Shown here in pieces: positions 18,453-28,561 of a stretch of DNA of 39,792 nucleotides; the first letter of the stretch is position 1; each line of letters opens with the position of its first letter. The position numbers were made by a program, and so were the translations under genes. The stretch spans positions 6,125 through 45,916 of the forward strand of contig MLAK01000292.1 in the NCBI GenBank assembly GCA_001839685.1, read 5' to 3'. This stretch comes from Tritrichomonas foetus. Taxonomy: Eukaryota > Parabasalia > Tritrichomonadida > Tritrichomonadidae. A model generated the notes under the pieces. It made no database searches. It saw only the letters and a program-made list of their open reading frames with translations, and had not been told where the DNA came from.

Positions 18453-18836
18453 ATGGGGAGACGAGGTCACTCAACCCACCTCCTCAGCGCAATACATATT
18501 GTCATCAATAACGTGAAGTTACGAATACCCCTGAATGACGTCGAATTAATCGAAGATAAAAAATCGTTAAAACATTTAATGAAAAATGCAGCGCTCGAAT
18601 TCAAAAAGTATCGGAGTGGCTTAGTTTGCGAACCGATGCCCCCTGAAAAAGTCGAACTACGGATTATTGAAGAAGAAATGGCACAAATAATAAATAGCAA
18701 TTCAAAATCAAAAAAATCATCAATGGACATCATTTCAGAGTTTGATCGTCTTTGGGGAACTGGAAATAAAGAAAATATAGAAGATGAAGAGTTTTTATTA
18801 TTAGATATGAATATCGTTCCGACAAGATATTTTTAA
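18453..18836 (+). CDS. Orphan small protein (127 aa)
   Basis: The first in-frame ATG is 18453 (MGRRGHSTHLLS); the open frame extends eight codons further upstream but without an ATG. GC is clearly higher than in the flanking spacers, which supports coding. The N-terminal part is mixed helix/strand (VKLRIPLNDVELI, KSLKHLMKNAALEF), the middle is acidic (PPEKVELRIIEEEMAQII), a Ser/Lys-rich patch (NSKSKKSS) could be a nuclear localisation signal, and the C-terminus reads FDRLWGTGNK then an acidic tail. There is no signal peptide or membrane span. No family recognised. Its stop overlaps TAAA. Confidence 0.7.
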   Translation: MGRRGHSTHLLSAIHIVINNVKLRIPLNDVELIEDKKSLKHLMKNAALEFKKYRSGLVCEPMPPEKVELRIIEEEMAQIINSNSKSKKSSMDIISEFDRLWGTGNKENIEDEEFLLLDMNIVPTRYF

Positions 18837-20095
18837 AAATTGTTTGTAGAAAATCGATTTTAATTCCTAGAATTGTTTAATGGTTTATACTTTAATTTAT
18901 CATGTATTTAATTGTTTTCGTTCACCCCTTTTTGTCAAAAAAATAAAAAATATAAAAATTCCTCAATATTCAAAAATTATTATGATAGAATTCTTGAAAA
19001 CATTTCTAAATGATGAATCAAACCATGACAATTCATAATTATCATATTTTTTTATGATGATTAATTTAATTTGCTAATTTTGGATTTTTAGCAAATCATT
19101 AAAACTCACGATCACGATATATTTTTGAATTGGAACATTGAAAAAAGAAAAAAGATAATTCTCTCAAAGTTACACAATGAAATGTTAGCTTATCCTTTTT
19201 TCTACAGGAACAGGTGATTTTGCATTTGGACGGTTCATCACATGGAACTTCATCAGAACTTATGTATTGAAAATTGATTGATTTCCAAGATTTTTCAGAA
19301 ATATCACACAATTATTTCAATTAATTGAAAAAAGAATTTTTTTGAAATGTGTGATTTTTGATTGTAAACCGAATGATTCGCAAGTAAAATATCAAACTGT
19401 AAGTCCAACCAAATGCTGGAAAACTTTGCCAATTTGTCGATTTTAGAAATCTAATTTAAAATTGACTGTTTACACATCGCCATAAAATTTAAATACAATG
19501 AGAACCATTGTGTTGATATGAAACAAATACGTTTCTCAAATTGATGAGTGATAGGATGATTAGATTTTTTGCATTATTTTTTTTTACATTTTTATGAGTA
19601 TTGGCCAAATAATCGGTTAAAAAATAATCTGTACATTCAAATATTTGACTTTTATCGAATTATTTCAATGTAGTTCTAAAAAATAAAAATATTGAACACT
19701 GAAAATTGAATATATTATTTTCCAATCTCTAGTTCATAATATTCGCTTTATCTTTCTTAGAATTAAACATTACGATTTAGCGCGGATGAAAGCATACACT
19801 ATTCCTTCAACCAACTATTTCTAAAAAATTTATTCACATGAAATTAGATATTTAATTTTCACGAATTAAAATGGAAATTAAACATTGAGAAAAATAGATA
19901 TACTGTTAATATTTTTTACATAATAAATACAATTTAAATGATCTATAATTCGCTTTGCCTTGAAATATTTTTTTTTTTTTTTTTCCTTCTTTTGGGTTTT
20001 GGATTATCAAATAACTTTCATATTTCATTTCAAATTCACCTTTCATATCATTTTCTTTTTTTGTGTTCAAAATTCATTCATTTTATGTGAAATAT
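18837..20095. other. AT-rich spacer between convergent genes, nothing recognised
   Basis: About 1.26 kb with a 17-T run at 19968-19984. A minus-strand frame at 19099-19311 contains several cysteines but has no ATG start. I see no gene or RNA in this stretch. Confidence 0.6.
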
Positions 20096-23000
20096 TTAAA
20101 TTGTTGGAAGATTGTCAAGTTTCGATATATAAATCTTGATTCTTTCAATAATGTTTTCTTGTGTAAGCCATTCTCGAAAGTGGATCAATCCCATTGGACA
20201 CATTGGCGTCATAGTCATTTTTTCGGTAATTATCCACTTGTTTGTATTGAATGGTAAAATTTTTGGCAAAAATGGTGATTTTGGATGAGTTGCCAAAGCA
20301 ACAATTGAACCAATTCCAGTTTCTGCAACAACTTTTGCTAATTGAAAGTCATCTTTTGTTGTCCACCAACCTTGAGCAACTTCCCATTTTGGTAAATTTT
20401 GAAAAATTTCTGGAAATCTTGGTAATAAACTTCTCAATTTAATGAATATGAACACCATTTCAGCAGTTTCTTCAATGACATTATTCTGAACTTGAGGAAG
20501 AACAACATCAGTTGTCTTTTGTTTATGTTCTTCGCTTTCATTCGCATGATGTTCTGCTTCTAAATGAAGTGAATCATTTTCTTGAAGTTGAATTCTTTTC
20601 GATAAAATGACTTCAAGGATTGGTTTTGAATTGAGTAAAGATATTAATACTAAAGATACATAACGGGCAAACAATTGTGGATCAAGGAATTCTAAATTCG
20701 AGTGTTGTTGAAGCTTTGTAAAATTAATATTCATATTTGGTAAAAATTCAATTCCATAATAAAATAAAGACAAATAAATTCTAGTGACATATTCTGAATC
20801 AAGTTGAACATAAGGAACAAAATCACGTTGTCTATGAAGCCATCTTTGTAAAGAACAAATCTCACCTAAATCTTCTTTAAAGTCATCATCCATCTTTGCC
20901 TTTAAACAATCAACAATTTGCTTCATTCGATTGTTTAAAACTTGTCTTGAAGGTAAAATTATACTTCCACAGATATCGTGACGCCATTTAAATGACATAT
21001 ATTTGTTATTGAACACTTGAGTGAATTCATGGAAGCCATATCTATAATATCCCAACAACAAAGAATAGTCATCAACTGGTGACCACCATTTTGGTAAACT
21101 TGGTGAAAGAGGGATAATAAAATCTAGATCATTCATGGAAAAATATGATATTGATCGAGTAATATCAAGCATATCCTTTAATGAGTTTAGGAATGGAATA
21201 AAAAGAGAATCTTTGTTTTGAGTTAGCCATTTTGTATCAGAAAATGGTGGTGAAACAAGATAGGAAGAAATTTCTTCATTTGGTGTTAAGCCTACTAACC
21301 TTTTCATTAGACTTTTATATTGTTGCGGCCTGTGTAAAAATACATAGACACACCAAGCAAGTGTTTTTGTATAAACTTTAGTTTGTGGATTCGCATCTTC
21401 ATTAATTAGAGCAACCCAGCCAAAATCAATAACACTTGTAATAGTATGAATTGCATCAGCTTTGCTCCAAATTGCATCACTTTGTTTTCTTGGTTTTCTT
21501 TCACGATCAAAGTCCTCATCAGATTCAGGGAATAAATCCAGCCATATATTTGAAGTGTCTTCAGAATTGTCTGAAGTTGATTGTCGATTACCTTTTTCTT
21601 GATTTTGATCTTGATCAGACAATACAACATGAGAAAATTTAGAATTACCTAACATTTGAACACGTTTTGAAGTTCTTCGTTCAAGGATTTGAGAGATGTC
21701 TTCATTTTCAAATTTATCAATTTCACTATCATCTTCATTCAATAAAAACAAAGCTCCACGTTCTAAAATTGCAGCCATTTCTGCTTCGGAGAAATCAGTA
21801 GCTTTTGCATCAAGTAAAGCTGCATCCAGACCTAGTTTCTGTGTAGCACGTTTAAACATTTCTTGTTCATAAGTTCCATGTGTAATTAAACGATAAACAT
21901 TTACATCACCAGTTTGACCAATTCTATGACATCGACTCTGAGCTTGAATGTCATTTTGTGGATTCCAATCTGAATCATAGATTACAACAGTATCAGCAAT
22001 AGTCAAATTAATTCCTAAGCCTCCTGCTTTTGTCGATAATAAGAAAATAAATGAATCAGGTTCATTTTGGAATCTATCAATTCGATGCTGTCTATCCGAA
22101 CCAGTTACACTTCCATCTATTCTTTCATAATTGTAAGATTTGTAAATACAGAAATCCTCAATGATATCAAGAATTGAAGTCATTTGGGAAAAAATAAGAA
22201 TTCGATGTCCAATCAATGATGGTAATAATTTATCTAAGAAAATCATTTTTCCAGATGCTTCAATTAATGACTCACAGCACTGTTTGTCAGTTAATTCAGT
22301 ATTTTGCGGAATATTATGACGACTTCTGTATTGATTATTACCCAAATCTTCTAAAGATTTAATTGTGTAAGGATGATTACAAATTTTCCTTAATTGCATT
22401 GCAATATTATTTAAATTAAAGCCAGTTGTGTCGTGTAACAAAGCTGATCTATTTTCATGAAGAATAGTTTTATAAATTGTTCTTTGTAATCTTGTTAATT
22501 CAACTTCGACAATAATTTCTTCTTTTTGACCAATTTCTACATTGACATCTGCTTTTTTTCGTCTCAGAATAAACGGTTGAATGGCTTTTTGTATTTCTTC
22601 AATTGCTTCAGGAGTAATTTTTTCACCAAATTTTTCAGTGAATGAAGAAAACGACGGAAATTCTTTTTTATCAAGGAAATGTAATAATGCCCAAAGTTCA
22701 CTCAAGTCGTTTTGAACGGGCGTACCAGTTAGAAAAGTACAATGATCGAAATTCAAAGAATCTAACAAATTATACACTTGTGACTCGGAATTTTTTAAAC
22801 GATGAGCTTCATCAACAATTAAATAATGAAACCAAATCTTTTTCAATTCAGTCATCACTTTATTAATATTTGTGATTGGAACAACTAATATGTTAAAAAT
22901 TACTTTCTTTTTATCAGTTGGATGAAAAATACAATGTTCTGCTAAAATTTGTCGTTCTTCTTTTTTTCCAGTAAATAAAACTGCTTCGAAATCTGTCCAT

Positions 23001-23863
23001 TCGGATATTTCTCTCATCCAGTTATCACATGTAGTTAAAGGTGCAACAATTAAAAATGGACCAGGAACACCACAATTTCTTTTTATATCAGTAAGTAGTG
23101 TGAGAGCTTGTATAGTTTTTCCAAGTCCCATTTCATCTGCTAAAATGCAATTTCTATTAATTCTGTAATTCTGACGAAGCCAATTCAATCCATCAATTTG
23201 ATAGTCAGAAAGATGGTGGCCGTTTTTATAACGAGGCGATTTTTTAAACAACTGAAAATTTGATTCTTCAAAGTTGGGTTTGATTGATCTTTTATATGGA
23301 ATTGCATTTGCTAGTTTAGCTTTATATTTTCTAATTAAATCTGGACACTTTATAGTTTTTTCATATTCCCAAGTACTTTCGGAAAAAGGCTGATTTTTCC
23401 ACTTAATGAAATATTGATTTTGATCGTTCTTTCGTTGTCCTCTCATCACACCCATTACTATTTCAGGTGTGAGCCAACCTGGATCCAAATCGTTTACTTC
23501 TGGCAAATATAAATTTTTGATAACTGAACTTTTTCGTAATTTTTCTTTTTGACATCGTCTTAAAAAGTTCTGGTAAAATATATTTCCTTTCTTCGTGCTC
23601 GTAACTTTGGTGAAATTAATCCAACGACAATGAATATACGAATCGTCTTTTGGTTTGATAAAATATTTCAATTTCTTTGGGTGTTTGATATTGTCTTCAC
23701 TAACGCCGAGAATTTTTTCGATTTCGTAAGAATCTTCATCATCTGATGAGTCGCTTGTCGCTTGAGTTGACCCAGTGTCTGTTTGTGCTGAAGAAGTTGA
23801 TTCGTATTCTGTTCCATCATATTCATTCTCTGAGTCTTGATTACTACCTCCCCCAGAACTCAT
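20096..23863 (-). CDS. CHD-family chromatin remodelling ATPase (1255 aa)
   Basis: After an acidic Ser-rich N-terminus come two chromodomains (about 60-125, starting YEIEKILGVS; and about 135-190 with YFIKWKNQPFSESTWEYE). The SNF2 ATPase core follows: DEMGLGKTIQ (Walker A, near 241), VDEAHRLKN (motif II, near 349), LTGTPVQND, then the second lobe with LIFSQMTSIL, STKAGGLGINL and SRCHRIGQTGDV. An FSEAEMAAILERGA segment comes next, as in CHD proteins. Two tryptophan-rich segments lie downstream (WWSPVDDYSLLLGYYRYG and GWWTTKDDFQLAKVV). This layout fits CHD remodellers, with the post-helicase part most like the CHD6-9 branch, so it slides nucleosomes in the nucleus. The start is set at the first ATG, 23863; the open frame extends 36 codons further without an ATG. 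The gene is divergent from the USP gene. Confidence 0.93.
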   Translation of the reverse strand: MSSGGGSNQDSENEYDGTEYESTSSAQTDTGSTQATSDSSDDEDSYEIEKILGVSEDNIKHPKKLKYFIKPKDDSYIHCRWINFTKVTSTKKGNIFYQNFLRRCQKEKLRKSSVIKNLYLPEVNDLDPGWLTPEIVMGVMRGQRKNDQNQYFIKWKNQPFSESTWEYEKTIKCPDLIRKYKAKLANAIPYKRSIKPNFEESNFQLFKKSPRYKNGHHLSDYQIDGLNWLRQNYRINRNCILADEMGLGKTIQALTLLTDIKRNCGVPGPFLIVAPLTTCDNWMREISEWTDFEAVLFTGKKEERQILAEHCIFHPTDKKKVIFNILVVPITNINKVMTELKKIWFHYLIVDEAHRLKNSESQVYNLLDSLNFDHCTFLTGTPVQNDLSELWALLHFLDKKEFPSFSSFTEKFGEKITPEAIEEIQKAIQPFILRRKKADVNVEIGQKEEIIVEVELTRLQRTIYKTILHENRSALLHDTTGFNLNNIAMQLRKICNHPYTIKSLEDLGNNQYRSRHNIPQNTELTDKQCCESLIEASGKMIFLDKLLPSLIGHRILIFSQMTSILDIIEDFCIYKSYNYERIDGSVTGSDRQHRIDRFQNEPDSFIFLLSTKAGGLGINLTIADTVVIYDSDWNPQNDIQAQSRCHRIGQTGDVNVYRLITHGTYEQEMFKRATQKLGLDAALLDAKATDFSEAEMAAILERGALFLLNEDDSEIDKFENEDISQILERRTSKRVQMLGNSKFSHVVLSDQDQNQEKGNRQSTSDNSEDTSNIWLDLFPESDEDFDRERKPRKQSDAIWSKADAIHTITSVIDFGWVALINEDANPQTKVYTKTLAWCVYVFLHRPQQYKSLMKRLVGLTPNEEISSYLVSPPFSDTKWLTQNKDSLFIPFLNSLKDMLDITRSISYFSMNDLDFIIPLSPSLPKWWSPVDDYSLLLGYYRYGFHEFTQVFNNKYMSFKWRHDICGSIILPSRQVLNNRMKQIVDCLKAKMDDDFKEDLGEICSLQRWLHRQRDFVPYVQLDSEYVTRIYLSLFYYGIEFLPNMNINFTKLQQHSNLEFLDPQLFARYVSLVLISLLNSKPILEVILSKRIQLQENDSLHLEAEHHANESEEHKQKTTDVVLPQVQNNVIEETAEMVFIFIKLRSLLPRFPEIFQNLPKWEVAQGWWTTKDDFQLAKVVAETGIGSIVALATHPKSPFLPKILPFNTNKWIITEKMTMTPMCPMGLIHFREWLTQENIIERIKIYISKLDNLPTI

Positions 23864-24490
23864 GAGTTTTCTCTTCAACTTTTGGCGGGAATTCTGACTT
23901 TCAATTATATTTTGAAAAGTTATTTGGCTGATAGTTCGCTTACTTTCAAATTTTTGAATATGTATATTCAAAAGTTTACTGTATTTCTACGATAAATATC
24001 CTGATAAATATATGTAATAATACAATTTTATTCTTTTTGTCAGGAATTATTAAAGTTAATTATTATTTTTAAAATAACATTATTTTCAATTTCTCTAATC
24101 GCACTAAATGATGTAGAATATTCAAAAGTTTTTAATTAAAATATATCTATATATGAACTAATATTCAGAGGAAATCTTCATAAATAGAGTAATTCTTAGA
24201 AAAAAGCTACTCAATCTTATTTGTATTTCATCAGAGGAAAGAATAGAAATCACATTGTTTTGACAATTCCTGAAAATTACCATTGAATCAATAAATTCGC
24301 TAAATCCGAGAGTTGTCATCATTTTTGATACAAACTATTCAACTTTTAATCAGATGGTGATGATAATCAAAATTGAATAGTTTATATTGTCTATGTAAAT
24401 ATCTGAATTCTTTCTGAAAGAAAGAAAACTTAATAATTGATAAATAGTTAACAAATAAATTGTTAACCAAATAATCTGGGTTAAGAAGGA
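23864..24490. promoter_or_regulatory. Divergent promoter region, CHD (-) / USP (+)
   Basis: This 627-bp spacer must contain both start regions. It is plain AT-rich sequence; no clustered motif, RNA gene or repeat is evident. Confidence 0.4.
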
Positions 24491-25633
24491 ATGAATGAAT
24501 GCCAGGAATGCTATGTTTTAGAAACAGATGAAGAAGGAGTTTACAAATGTGATACATGCGGAAAAGTTTTTTGCCAAGGACATCGCGAAGACCATCGAAA
24601 GTCAGCAAACCATTCAACTTTTACCCATATCAAATCAGATGATCCATTCTTCTTTTCAGAGGACGACAAATTCACCACCAACAGTGAACAAATATATTCG
24701 CCGATGGTGAGCGGTTTTGCCAACCTTGGGTGCACTTGTTATTTTAACTCCTGTCTTCATGTTTTATTTTCGATTAACGAACTAGTGAATTATTTCCTAT
24801 CGGACGAATGCGATCAAGTAAACGAACTTGGTCATCAATTTCATCGCTTTGTGACTGAATTAAATAAAGGCTCGAGACCTAAGCTCCAGAATTCATTATT
24901 ACGAAATGAAGTCGACCGCGACAACGAAAAATACCTCCGATCAGATCCTCAAGATTCTATTGAGTTTTTCGACTATTTATACTCGACAATCCATCAAAAA
25001 TTACCTGATTCGAATATCGATAATCTTCTCGAGTTTTCTTTTTCAGACACCTTACAATGCAAGCACTGTTCTCAAGTATTTACTGAAAAAGTTCATAATG
25101 TGCGATTTTTGAAGGTGAAGCCAGGTCTTCCTTTCCAGTCTGGTCGAATGTCTCTGAATCTACTCAATATGATTAACAATGAGTTTGAAAAATCGCCTAA
25201 AGTATGGAATTGCCCGAACTGCGATCACAATGAAGCCAAAAAAAATCGAAAAATATTGAATCCCCCAAAATACCTGATTGTGCTGAATAGACTTGATTAT
25301 GGCTCTCGTGAGCCAGACACACGCCGTAAACGCGATGTTCAATTAGAGTTTGATTTAAATGACCTTAATATTTCACATCATATTTCTTGTTCACTTGGTG
25401 ATGAAAGTGAAGCGCATCAAAAACTTGATGAAAATCAAGGTCACTACAGACTTATTGCTTTCATGGATCATTCTGGAAAATGGGCCAAGTACGGACATGA
25501 TACATGCTATGTGCGGAATGGCGAAAGTGACCAATGGTACTGGTTTAATGACTCGGCGGTTTCCATTATTGATGATATCATGGAAAATGTCGTTTTTGGG
25601 CGGCAATATTTGTATTTGTTTAAGCAGAAATAA
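24491..25633 (+). CDS. Ubiquitin-specific protease with N-terminal zinc finger (380 aa)
   Basis: The N-terminus has C4, C7, C20, C23, C28, H31, H35 and H41, a compact ZnF-UBP-like finger of about 43 residues. The USP domain starts at GFANLGCTCYFNS, with the catalytic Cys near residue 83. A CxxC...CxxC zinc pair (LQCKHC near 194 and WNCPNC near 240) forms the fingers. The His box reads YGHDTCYVR (H336), with QWYWFNDSAVS supplying the third catalytic residue. The triad is complete, so it should remove ubiquitin from conjugates. The architecture resembles the USP3/USP22/Ubp8 type that acts on histones, but the finger is shorter and the whole protein is small; that target is inference only. The stop overlaps TAAA. 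The position next to a CHD gene is suggestive but not evidence of shared function. Confidence 0.92.
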   Translation: MNECQECYVLETDEEGVYKCDTCGKVFCQGHREDHRKSANHSTFTHIKSDDPFFFSEDDKFTTNSEQIYSPMVSGFANLGCTCYFNSCLHVLFSINELVNYFLSDECDQVNELGHQFHRFVTELNKGSRPKLQNSLLRNEVDRDNEKYLRSDPQDSIEFFDYLYSTIHQKLPDSNIDNLLEFSFSDTLQCKHCSQVFTEKVHNVRFLKVKPGLPFQSGRMSLNLLNMINNEFEKSPKVWNCPNCDHNEAKKNRKILNPPKYLIVLNRLDYGSREPDTRRKRDVQLEFDLNDLNISHHISCSLGDESEAHQKLDENQGHYRLIAFMDHSGKWAKYGHDTCYVRNGESDQWYWFNDSAVSIIDDIMENVVFGRQYLYLFKQK

Positions 25634-25939
25634 AAATAGAGACTTATTTACTTCTTATATTCTTTGAATTTATAAAATTGCATGAAACACATGGATTCTC
25701 ATTTTTTGAATGGTTTCTAATTGTGACATTTTCTGACACTAAAAACTAATTGAGTATCAAAGGGTATTCTTAATGTGGATATTTGTTTTTGCTATCTTTT
25801 TTTCCCCGTTTTGTATTTTATAAACAAACTAATTATCAATTTCATAAAAAAAAAAAAAAAAAAAAAAATACATAATCAAGCACAACAATTAAAAAAACCA
25901 ATCGATTTACTTGAATAAGAAAATTAAAAATTAAATAAT
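25634..25939. other. Convergent 3' spacer with 23-A run
   Basis: The spacer lies between the stops of the USP gene and the prominin-like gene. It contains an uninterrupted 23-A run at 25846-25868. No gene is seen. Confidence 0.65.
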
Positions 25940-27448
25940 TTACCTCTTTCCAGCTGTACGCTTTGCTTTTGGATTCTTGCCCATGAACTTCGTTTGTTTC
26001 TTTCCATTGAGGATACCGCCTAAGTTTGCATTTCCTGCCCATTCGAACTTCTTAATTGCTGGCAAACCAATGCATATAATAATGATAACCAAGAGACAAC
26101 CAATTGCTTGTGACATAGTAATCATATCTAAGTTATCTTTTGTATATTTGCACATCAAAAATGATTCATCTTTCATTTTTTGCTTCGAGAAAGTACAAAG
26201 TCTCTCCCTATCAAGTGTAGATAAATCGGTTGATGTTGATTTGGCAGTTTCATATTTATGTAAAACTTCAAATTTCTTTGATGTATCAGCTATTCTATTA
26301 AATAGATCATTGTAAAATGCATCTGTGACATTAAACCACATTGGTGGTGAACAATACAACATGGTTGAGTTATCAGCATAAACATCTGCTGTTTTATATA
26401 ATTCCATAAGCGCATTTATATCAGTAACAGCTGTTTGTGCGAAATAGTCGTTCAGATAACTAAACAATGGTGAATTAACACAAGGAATGAAATACTGAAG
26501 ACGCATTGGAATTCTTTCATTAAAATGAACATCACTGATATAATAACTAATTTCATCACAATATTCATAAACAATCTTTGCTCCTGCAAAATGAGCACCT
26601 GTTGAGAAAAAGAAGAATACAGTAGAAATGGTATTCATGATAACCATGATAATCATTACACAACCTCTCATGACACTTCCTGCTGCAATACCAACTGCAC
26701 AGCCGACAGTTGAAAGAACAAGATTCAACAAAATAAGAGCCATACGAAGATTTTCGAATTTGCGAACAAATCTATGCATAATCTTTGTTTGTTCAACTGC
26801 ATATCTTGTTGAAAAGTTTAAGTCTTCTATCATTTGCTTCTTATTATTGTTCAACAGATGATTGTAAGTATCTGGGGCTTCAGTTATCTTTTCGATGATT
26901 AATACCATATCTTTTTCAATTTCATCGCCGATATCCGAAAAGTGTCCAACAACCTTGGTCAGCGAGCCGTGGAGGTCGGAATTGGCAAAATATCCATACA
27001 TTAAAATTCCTTCAAAAATGAATGAAAAGACAATAAGTGAAATTCTGACACTGTTAATCATCGTCTGTGAATATCCTCTCCTTGGAAGCGCCTTCCCTCC
27101 GCAGCAGCCGCAGATGTAGCGGAAGATGAAGAACAGCATGACAATAACGAAGAAAAGAAGACCGAAACCTCCGCACAAAACGATATATAAAAGAGTGGAT
27201 TGAACATAATCTGTGTTGTCGAGGTCGAAAAGAGGTGTAATGGTCTGGAATTTGTAATTAAAGCGAGGAATTGCATTGATAGCTTTGTTTGTGATTTGTG
27301 TGATGAACCCGTCGGTTGGAACACGCCATGAATCTCCGTGCACGTCAACGTAGACCTCGTTCAATGAGGACGATCCTTTCTGAATATATGTCGCTGTATA
27401 TCCGATAATGACGCTTGCTGCAAAGAAAAACAAAGGAAGAAATCGCAT
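25940..27448 (-). CDS. Prominin/tweety-like five-pass membrane protein (502 aa)
   Basis: A cleavable-looking signal peptide (residues 1-20) leads into an ectodomain of about 60 residues. A first membrane helix (about 85-110) is followed by a cysteine cluster ICGCCGG and a basic loop. The second helix ends ILMYGYFANSDLHGSL, resembling the 'YG-ANxxV' motif after helix 2 of prominins. A helical ectoloop, helices 3 and 4 (about 235-295), a second ectoloop with cysteines and N-glycosylation sites (NSTM, NVTD), helix 5 (about 445-470) and a very basic tail (KAKRTAGKR) complete it. This is prominin topology, also related to tweety proteins. Family members bind cholesterol and shape plasma-membrane protrusions. 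It is shorter than animal prominin-1 (about 860 aa). The stop overlaps TAAA. Confidence 0.68.
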   Translation of the reverse strand: MRFLPLFFFAASVIIGYTATYIQKGSSSLNEVYVDVHGDSWRVPTDGFITQITNKAINAIPRFNYKFQTITPLFDLDNTDYVQSTLLYIVLCGGFGLLFFVIVMLFFIFRYICGCCGGKALPRRGYSQTMINSVRISLIVFSFIFEGILMYGYFANSDLHGSLTKVVGHFSDIGDEIEKDMVLIIEKITEAPDTYNHLLNNNKKQMIEDLNFSTRYAVEQTKIMHRFVRKFENLRMALILLNLVLSTVGCAVGIAAGSVMRGCVMIIMVIMNTISTVFFFFSTGAHFAGAKIVYEYCDEISYYISDVHFNERIPMRLQYFIPCVNSPLFSYLNDYFAQTAVTDINALMELYKTADVYADNSTMLYCSPPMWFNVTDAFYNDLFNRIADTSKKFEVLHKYETAKSTSTDLSTLDRERLCTFSKQKMKDESFLMCKYTKDNLDMITMSQAIGCLLVIIIICIGLPAIKKFEWAGNANLGGILNGKKQTKFMGKNPKAKRTAGKR

Positions 27449-28561
27449 GAAAATTATTTCTTTTTTCGATTTTTAGGAGAAGTTTTTGATATGTTTACTG
27501 TTATCAATGTTTCAATAAAAGCACAATTTCTATGAGTTTTTCAATTCTTGAACTGAAAATTCTTGAGCTTTTTAAAAGAGAAGCATATATCATTTTTTAT
27601 TTAAATTGGAAAAAAACAGATCGAAATGATACAACGATAAGTGGCTTTTTGAGATAATTATTCCAAAATAACATTCAAAATTATTAGGTTATTCAATATT
27701 ATCAAAATTGACAGTTTTTCTTTGGACGAGCTTTTTTAGAATAAATACGATTATTTCATTTTTTAGAAGTGAAAAATAATTCAAATTCACTTTTTACTAT
27801 TACTTTCTCTAGAAATATAATGTTATACAATCAATTGTGATTCTGAATGGTTTATAGCGAGGATCATTGATATTATTTTACGAGATGTTTAACTTTCAAT
27901 TTGACCTTATATTCACCTATAATCTTTGTTTCACCGGAAATTTTTAACACAATCAGTTAGATCAAAATGAATTTTAGGATATAACGATATTATTAGGTAT
28001 TTAATCATAGTGAAATGCATCTGGTAATCTCTGTTTTGATTGAATCTCTGAAGATTGTCGTAAATCATTCATTTTTATAACATGAATTAAAAGGTTAACA
28101 TTACTTTCGTTAACTCGAGAAATGAATGATCATTTGAATCGATTTTATCTCTCATGATCAAAGTATTAAAAATATTATCTCCAGTAGAAAGCGACAGAAA
28201 GAATTTTAACGATTAATATTTCGAAAATAAACTAAATTTATTTTATTTTCTTGTGTATTTATATTTTTTGATCACATTTATTCAGGCGACAGAAATCAAA
28301 TAACCTTCTCAAAAAGTTATCATAGTAGAAATCATTCAATTTAAAAAATCAAGATTTTCCTTGATGACAAAACCTAAAAAAAAAAGCGTGCTTGTTATAC
28401 CAATAATTTTTGTTATTTTTGGATGATATGCCAAATTAAGAAAATGATGCTGAAAAAATGCATTATTCAAAGAAATATAAGTAAATCAATTTTGGGAAAT
28501 TTTGTTTAATAATGTTATATAACAACAAAAATATAAAGGTTGAATAAATTAATAGGAGTTA
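27449..28561. other. 1.1-kb AT-rich spacer, nothing recognised
   Basis: The spacer lies between the end of the cyclase-like gene and the start of the prominin-like gene, both on the minus strand. No open frame of note, repeat or RNA gene was identified. One TTGACCT copy occurs near 27901. Confidence 0.6.

Noticed and set aside
19099..19311. Minus-strand frame with several cysteines
   Set aside because: It has no in-frame ATG (only GTG/TTG), is short and lies in low-GC spacer; unlikely in a eukaryote.
23864..23971. 36-codon N-terminal extension of the CHD gene
   Set aside because: The frame is open but contains no ATG; the first is at 23863.
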